A stretch of 64,000 nt of DNA, taken from NCBI RefSeq assembly GCF_000273375.1, contig NZ_CM001557.1, positions 574,322 through 638,321 of the forward strand. Direction: 5' to 3'. Below the pieces are notes generated by a model. It made no database searches and had not been told where the DNA came from. It worked only from the letters and a program-made list of their open reading frames with translations. Shown here one piece after another: positions 61,961 to 64,000 of this stretch (the stretch's first letter is position 1; each line of letters begins with the position of its first letter). The position numbers were made by a program, and so were the translations under genes. The DNA comes from Bartonella birtlesii IBS 325. Its GTDB lineage: Bacteria; Pseudomonadota; Alphaproteobacteria; Rhizobiales; Rhizobiaceae.

Positions 61961-62266
61961 ATATATTATATCAAGGTACAATAAAATCTCACATTGTTGA
62001 AGAATATGGTAGGTAAATAACCTCCAATTGCGTTTAGTACAACCAATTTTTGCTTTTTTATAAGGCTTTATTGACAGAGAATAGAAATTCCGTCATATAT
62101 ACAAACACAAGCGTAGAGAAATCTGCGCATATTTGTATTTTGGAGGGTGTTTTATCTCTCCTGTAAAATCTATTACGACTGATAAAAAGCAGCCTATTTT
62201 TTCTCTTTGACGAGGTAGAAGTCAATTAGAGGTAAATAAGAGCTGGTGTGAACGAAAGGATAAAAA
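61961..62266. other. Gap upstream of rplU
   Basis: 306 bp between the divergent tRNA-Ser and rplU. It should contain the rplU-rpmA promoter and leader; no gene or clear leader structure was recognised. Confidence 0.45.
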
Positions 62267-62758
62267 ATGTTCGCAGTCATTAAAACTGGTGGTAAGCAAT
62301 ACCGCGTTGTTGCTAACCAAGTGGTGAAGATTGAAAAAATTATTGGCAATACTGGTGATGTTGTTGAATTCAACGATGTATTGATGGTGGGGCAAGAGGG
62401 TAACGCAGTGATTGGCGCACCTGTTATTGCCGATGCTTTAGTTACGGCTGAAATTGTAGAACAAACACGTGGGCGTAAGGTTATCGCATTTAAGAAGCGC
62501 CGTCGTCAAAATTCGAAACGTACACGTGGTCATCGCCAAGAATTTACGATACTTCGTATTTTAGAAGTTTTGATGGGTGGGGCAAAGCCGAAAAAAGCAA
62601 CTACAAAGCCAATTAAAGAAGAGGCCACTACATTAAAAGAGAAAACAAAGGAAACAAAAGCACCTACTTCTGTTAAGAAAACAGTTAAGAAAACAGCTGA
62701 GAAAGAGGTCATGCCGCAAAGAAAAGCGGCTGTAGCATCAAAGAATAAAGAAGATTAA
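62267..62758 (+). CDS. rplU: 50S ribosomal protein L21 with Lys-rich tail
   Basis: 23S-rRNA-binding protein. The first 103 residues are ordinary L21 ([25 protein letters not shown] at the start; [23 protein letters not shown] near 73-95). About 60 extra residues follow, rich in Lys, Thr, Ala and Glu, giving 163 in all; tails of this kind occur in rhizobial L21. AAGGA lies 7 nt before the ATG. Twelve nt before rpmA. Confidence 0.96.
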   Translation: MFAVIKTGGKQYRVVANQVVKIEKIIGNTGDVVEFNDVLMVGQEGNAVIGAPVIADALVTAEIVEQTRGRKVIAFKKRRRQNSKRTRGHRQEFTILRILEVLMGGAKPKKATTKPIKEEATTLKEKTKETKAPTSVKKTVKKTAEKEVMPQRKAAVASKNKED

Positions 62759-62770
62759 AGGAGAACATCC

Positions 62771-63040
62771 ATGGCACATAAAAAAGCGGGTGGTTCCTCG
62801 CGTAATGGTCGCGATTCAGAATCGAAACGTCTTGGCGTTAAAAAATTTGGTGGTGAAGCTGTTATCGCTGGAAATATTATTGTGCGCCAGCGTGGTACAC
62901 GTTGGCATCCTGGTGATAATGTCGGTATCGGAAAGGATCATACCCTTTTTGCTCTATCGAACGGTGTGGTTTCTTTTCAAAGGAAAGCAAATAACCGTTC
63001 CTATGTCTCGGTCATTCCTAGGGTAGAGACAGCGAGGTAG
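62771..63040 (+). CDS. rpmA: 50S ribosomal protein L27
   Basis: Ribosomal protein whose N-terminus reaches the peptidyl-transferase centre. It is 89 residues: [20 protein letters not shown] followed by [23 protein letters not shown] and the [17 protein letters not shown] core, all canonical. AAGGAG lies 8 nt before the ATG. Second gene of rplU-rpmA. Confidence 0.97.
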   Translation: MAHKKAGGSSRNGRDSESKRLGVKKFGGEAVIAGNIIVRQRGTRWHPGDNVGIGKDHTLFALSNGVVSFQRKANNRSYVSVIPRVETAR

Positions 63041-63104
63041 GCTATAGTATTTTCTGCATAAGCCGATATTCCATTGGAATCTGGTTGCGAGATTATCAAT
63101 TTTT

Positions 63105-63138
63105 AAAAGGAAAGATAGGATGCTATCTTTCCTTTTTT
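63105..63138 (+). terminator. Terminator of rplU-rpmA
   Basis: A 14-bp perfect stem (AAAAGGAAAGATAG/CTATCTTTCCTTTT) with a GATG loop runs into a T tract, 64 nt after the rpmA stop. Confidence 0.93.
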
Positions 63139-64000
63139 GTATTGATGTAGAGATGTGAAGAAGGCTAAAAAAGCAGAGTTTTGGCAATTATTTTTCTCAG
63201 ATAACTGAAAAAATTGTACTATATTTGTTTACACTGAAGATATTGATATGATGATGGAATTTTTCGATAAATTGGTGTATGATGATAGTGTGGGAAATTT
63301 TTCTTTTTATATGCAAAGCGCTAAACAATTTATATTTTAGAGAGGCTAATTAATTTTCGGAAAATTTTAGAGAAATTTGATGATACAATTGGCACGATCA
63401 TTTTGGTAAGAATGAAGCAACTTATAAGTATTTATAATATTTATAATCTTTTTAAACGGTTATGGGATGAATCAGGTTATTTGTTTTGAGAGAGAAGAAA
63501 TAGTAAAAGCGGCTTTATTCAGTGCAATGCGCTGAGGTGGACAATAAATCTAAGGTAGAGTTACATTTAAGGGAATTTAGTTTGAAGCAATTGAAATGTC
63601 GAGTGTGCAATGAGTAATATTAAGAGTAGCCTCTCTATTGTTTGACTGTTATTACAATGAACTCTGTGGATATGAGAGCAAAGCTTAGTTTAAGATAAAA
63701 GCTCTTTTTATTCTAAGGCTCTACTTGTCTTGTTTAGTTAAATACCTAGAAGTTAATTATCTATAGAGATTGGCGTGATTTTAATTGTCGAAGATGTTGT
63801 TTTTTAAGGGTGCATATTTTGAGAATGTGTAGATAAGAAACATTGCAGAGTGTGAGATCTATTTGATAAGGGGAAGTGTACAGTGTGGTGGTTATGTCTT
63901 GAGGGTTTTGTGTTATGGCATAGTCTAATTGTGCGTAATCTTAAAGAGGTAGGTTGTATAGAATAATTTGTGATTATGTAATGAGTCAATAAATTAAGAA
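63139..64000. other. Gene-free right end of the window
   Basis: 862 bp without a credible open frame on either strand; a 61-codon frame at 63804-63989 (minus) has no family look. No tRNA, terminator or clear copy of the ~200-nt repeat was recognised. It looks like decayed DNA or a long spacer continuing past the edge. Confidence 0.5.

Overview
The window is a chromosomal stretch of an AT-rich alphaproteobacterium of the order Rhizobiales, most likely a Bartonella species. This rests on protein-level recognition only: a giant cyclic beta-1,2-glucan synthase (NdvB/ChvB), a GcrA cell-cycle regulator, an Irr-type Fur protein next to fabA-fabB-fabI, a Tim44-like protein, an FYDLN-type acidic protein, the argD-argF-hslO operon, a lysine-tailed L21, low GC and wide gene-poor spacers that look like decaying DNA. 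No phage, insertion sequence, CRISPR array, secretion system or toxin was found. Nearly everything that codes is core metabolism or information processing.

Layout. 1-7945 (minus): ndvB, open across the left window edge, so its C-terminus is missing. 8.1-12.0 kb (minus): aroA-cmk, then rpsA with a clear terminator. 12.2-15.2 kb (plus): FYDLN protein, tRNA-Ala, a decayed second copy of part of aroA, and ilvD. 15.5-20.7 kb: mutS (minus) and maeB (plus). 20.8-23.5 kb: secB and fxsA (minus) facing a Tim44-like gene and an Smr gene (plus). 23.8-27.0 kb (minus): argD-argF-hslO. 27.5 kb: gcrA. 28.5-31.5 kb (minus): cytochrome c maturation operon ccmABCD-ccmG. 31.8-40.2 kb (plus): acnA, rpsT, dnaA, dnaN, recF, aroQ. 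40.3-44.7 kb (plus): cyoABCD ubiquinol oxidase. 45.1 kb: gpsA. 46.3-49.0 kb (minus): fabA-fabB-fabI, divergent from irr. 50.4-54.2 kb (minus): SH3 protein, rpsU, fhs. 54.8 kb: tRNA-Arg. 55.2-61.3 kb (plus): an RND efflux adaptor and pump, then pgi. 61.9-63.0 kb: tRNA-Ser (minus), rplU-rpmA (plus). The last 0.9 kb has no recognisable gene.

How the genes fit together. Two respiratory units are present: heme export and cytochrome c assembly (ccm), and a bo3-type quinol oxidase (cyo), beside the TCA enzymes aconitase and malic enzyme. dnaA-dnaN-recF form a replication start block. fabA/fabB/fabI make unsaturated and saturated fatty acids next to the heme/iron regulator irr. ndvB, gpsA, the SH3 protein and the RND pump serve the cell envelope.

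Most interesting observations. (1) An apparently unannotated ~200-nt dispersed repeat in four diverged copies (28.3, 49.9, 51.7 and 61.4 kb), three of them in gaps between convergent genes. (2) A decayed aroA fragment 1.4 kb from the intact gene. (3) A 60-bp minisatellite with an alternating A-B-A-B pattern that gives CyoD a long Pro/Gln/Val/Glu tail. (4) A run of eight A that puts the natural start of ccmG out of frame. (5) A run of eight G inside mutS. (6) A perfect 12-bp hairpin between cyoA and cyoB. I did not find a convincing new multi-gene system; the repeat family is the best candidate for something undescribed. All alignments were made by eye.
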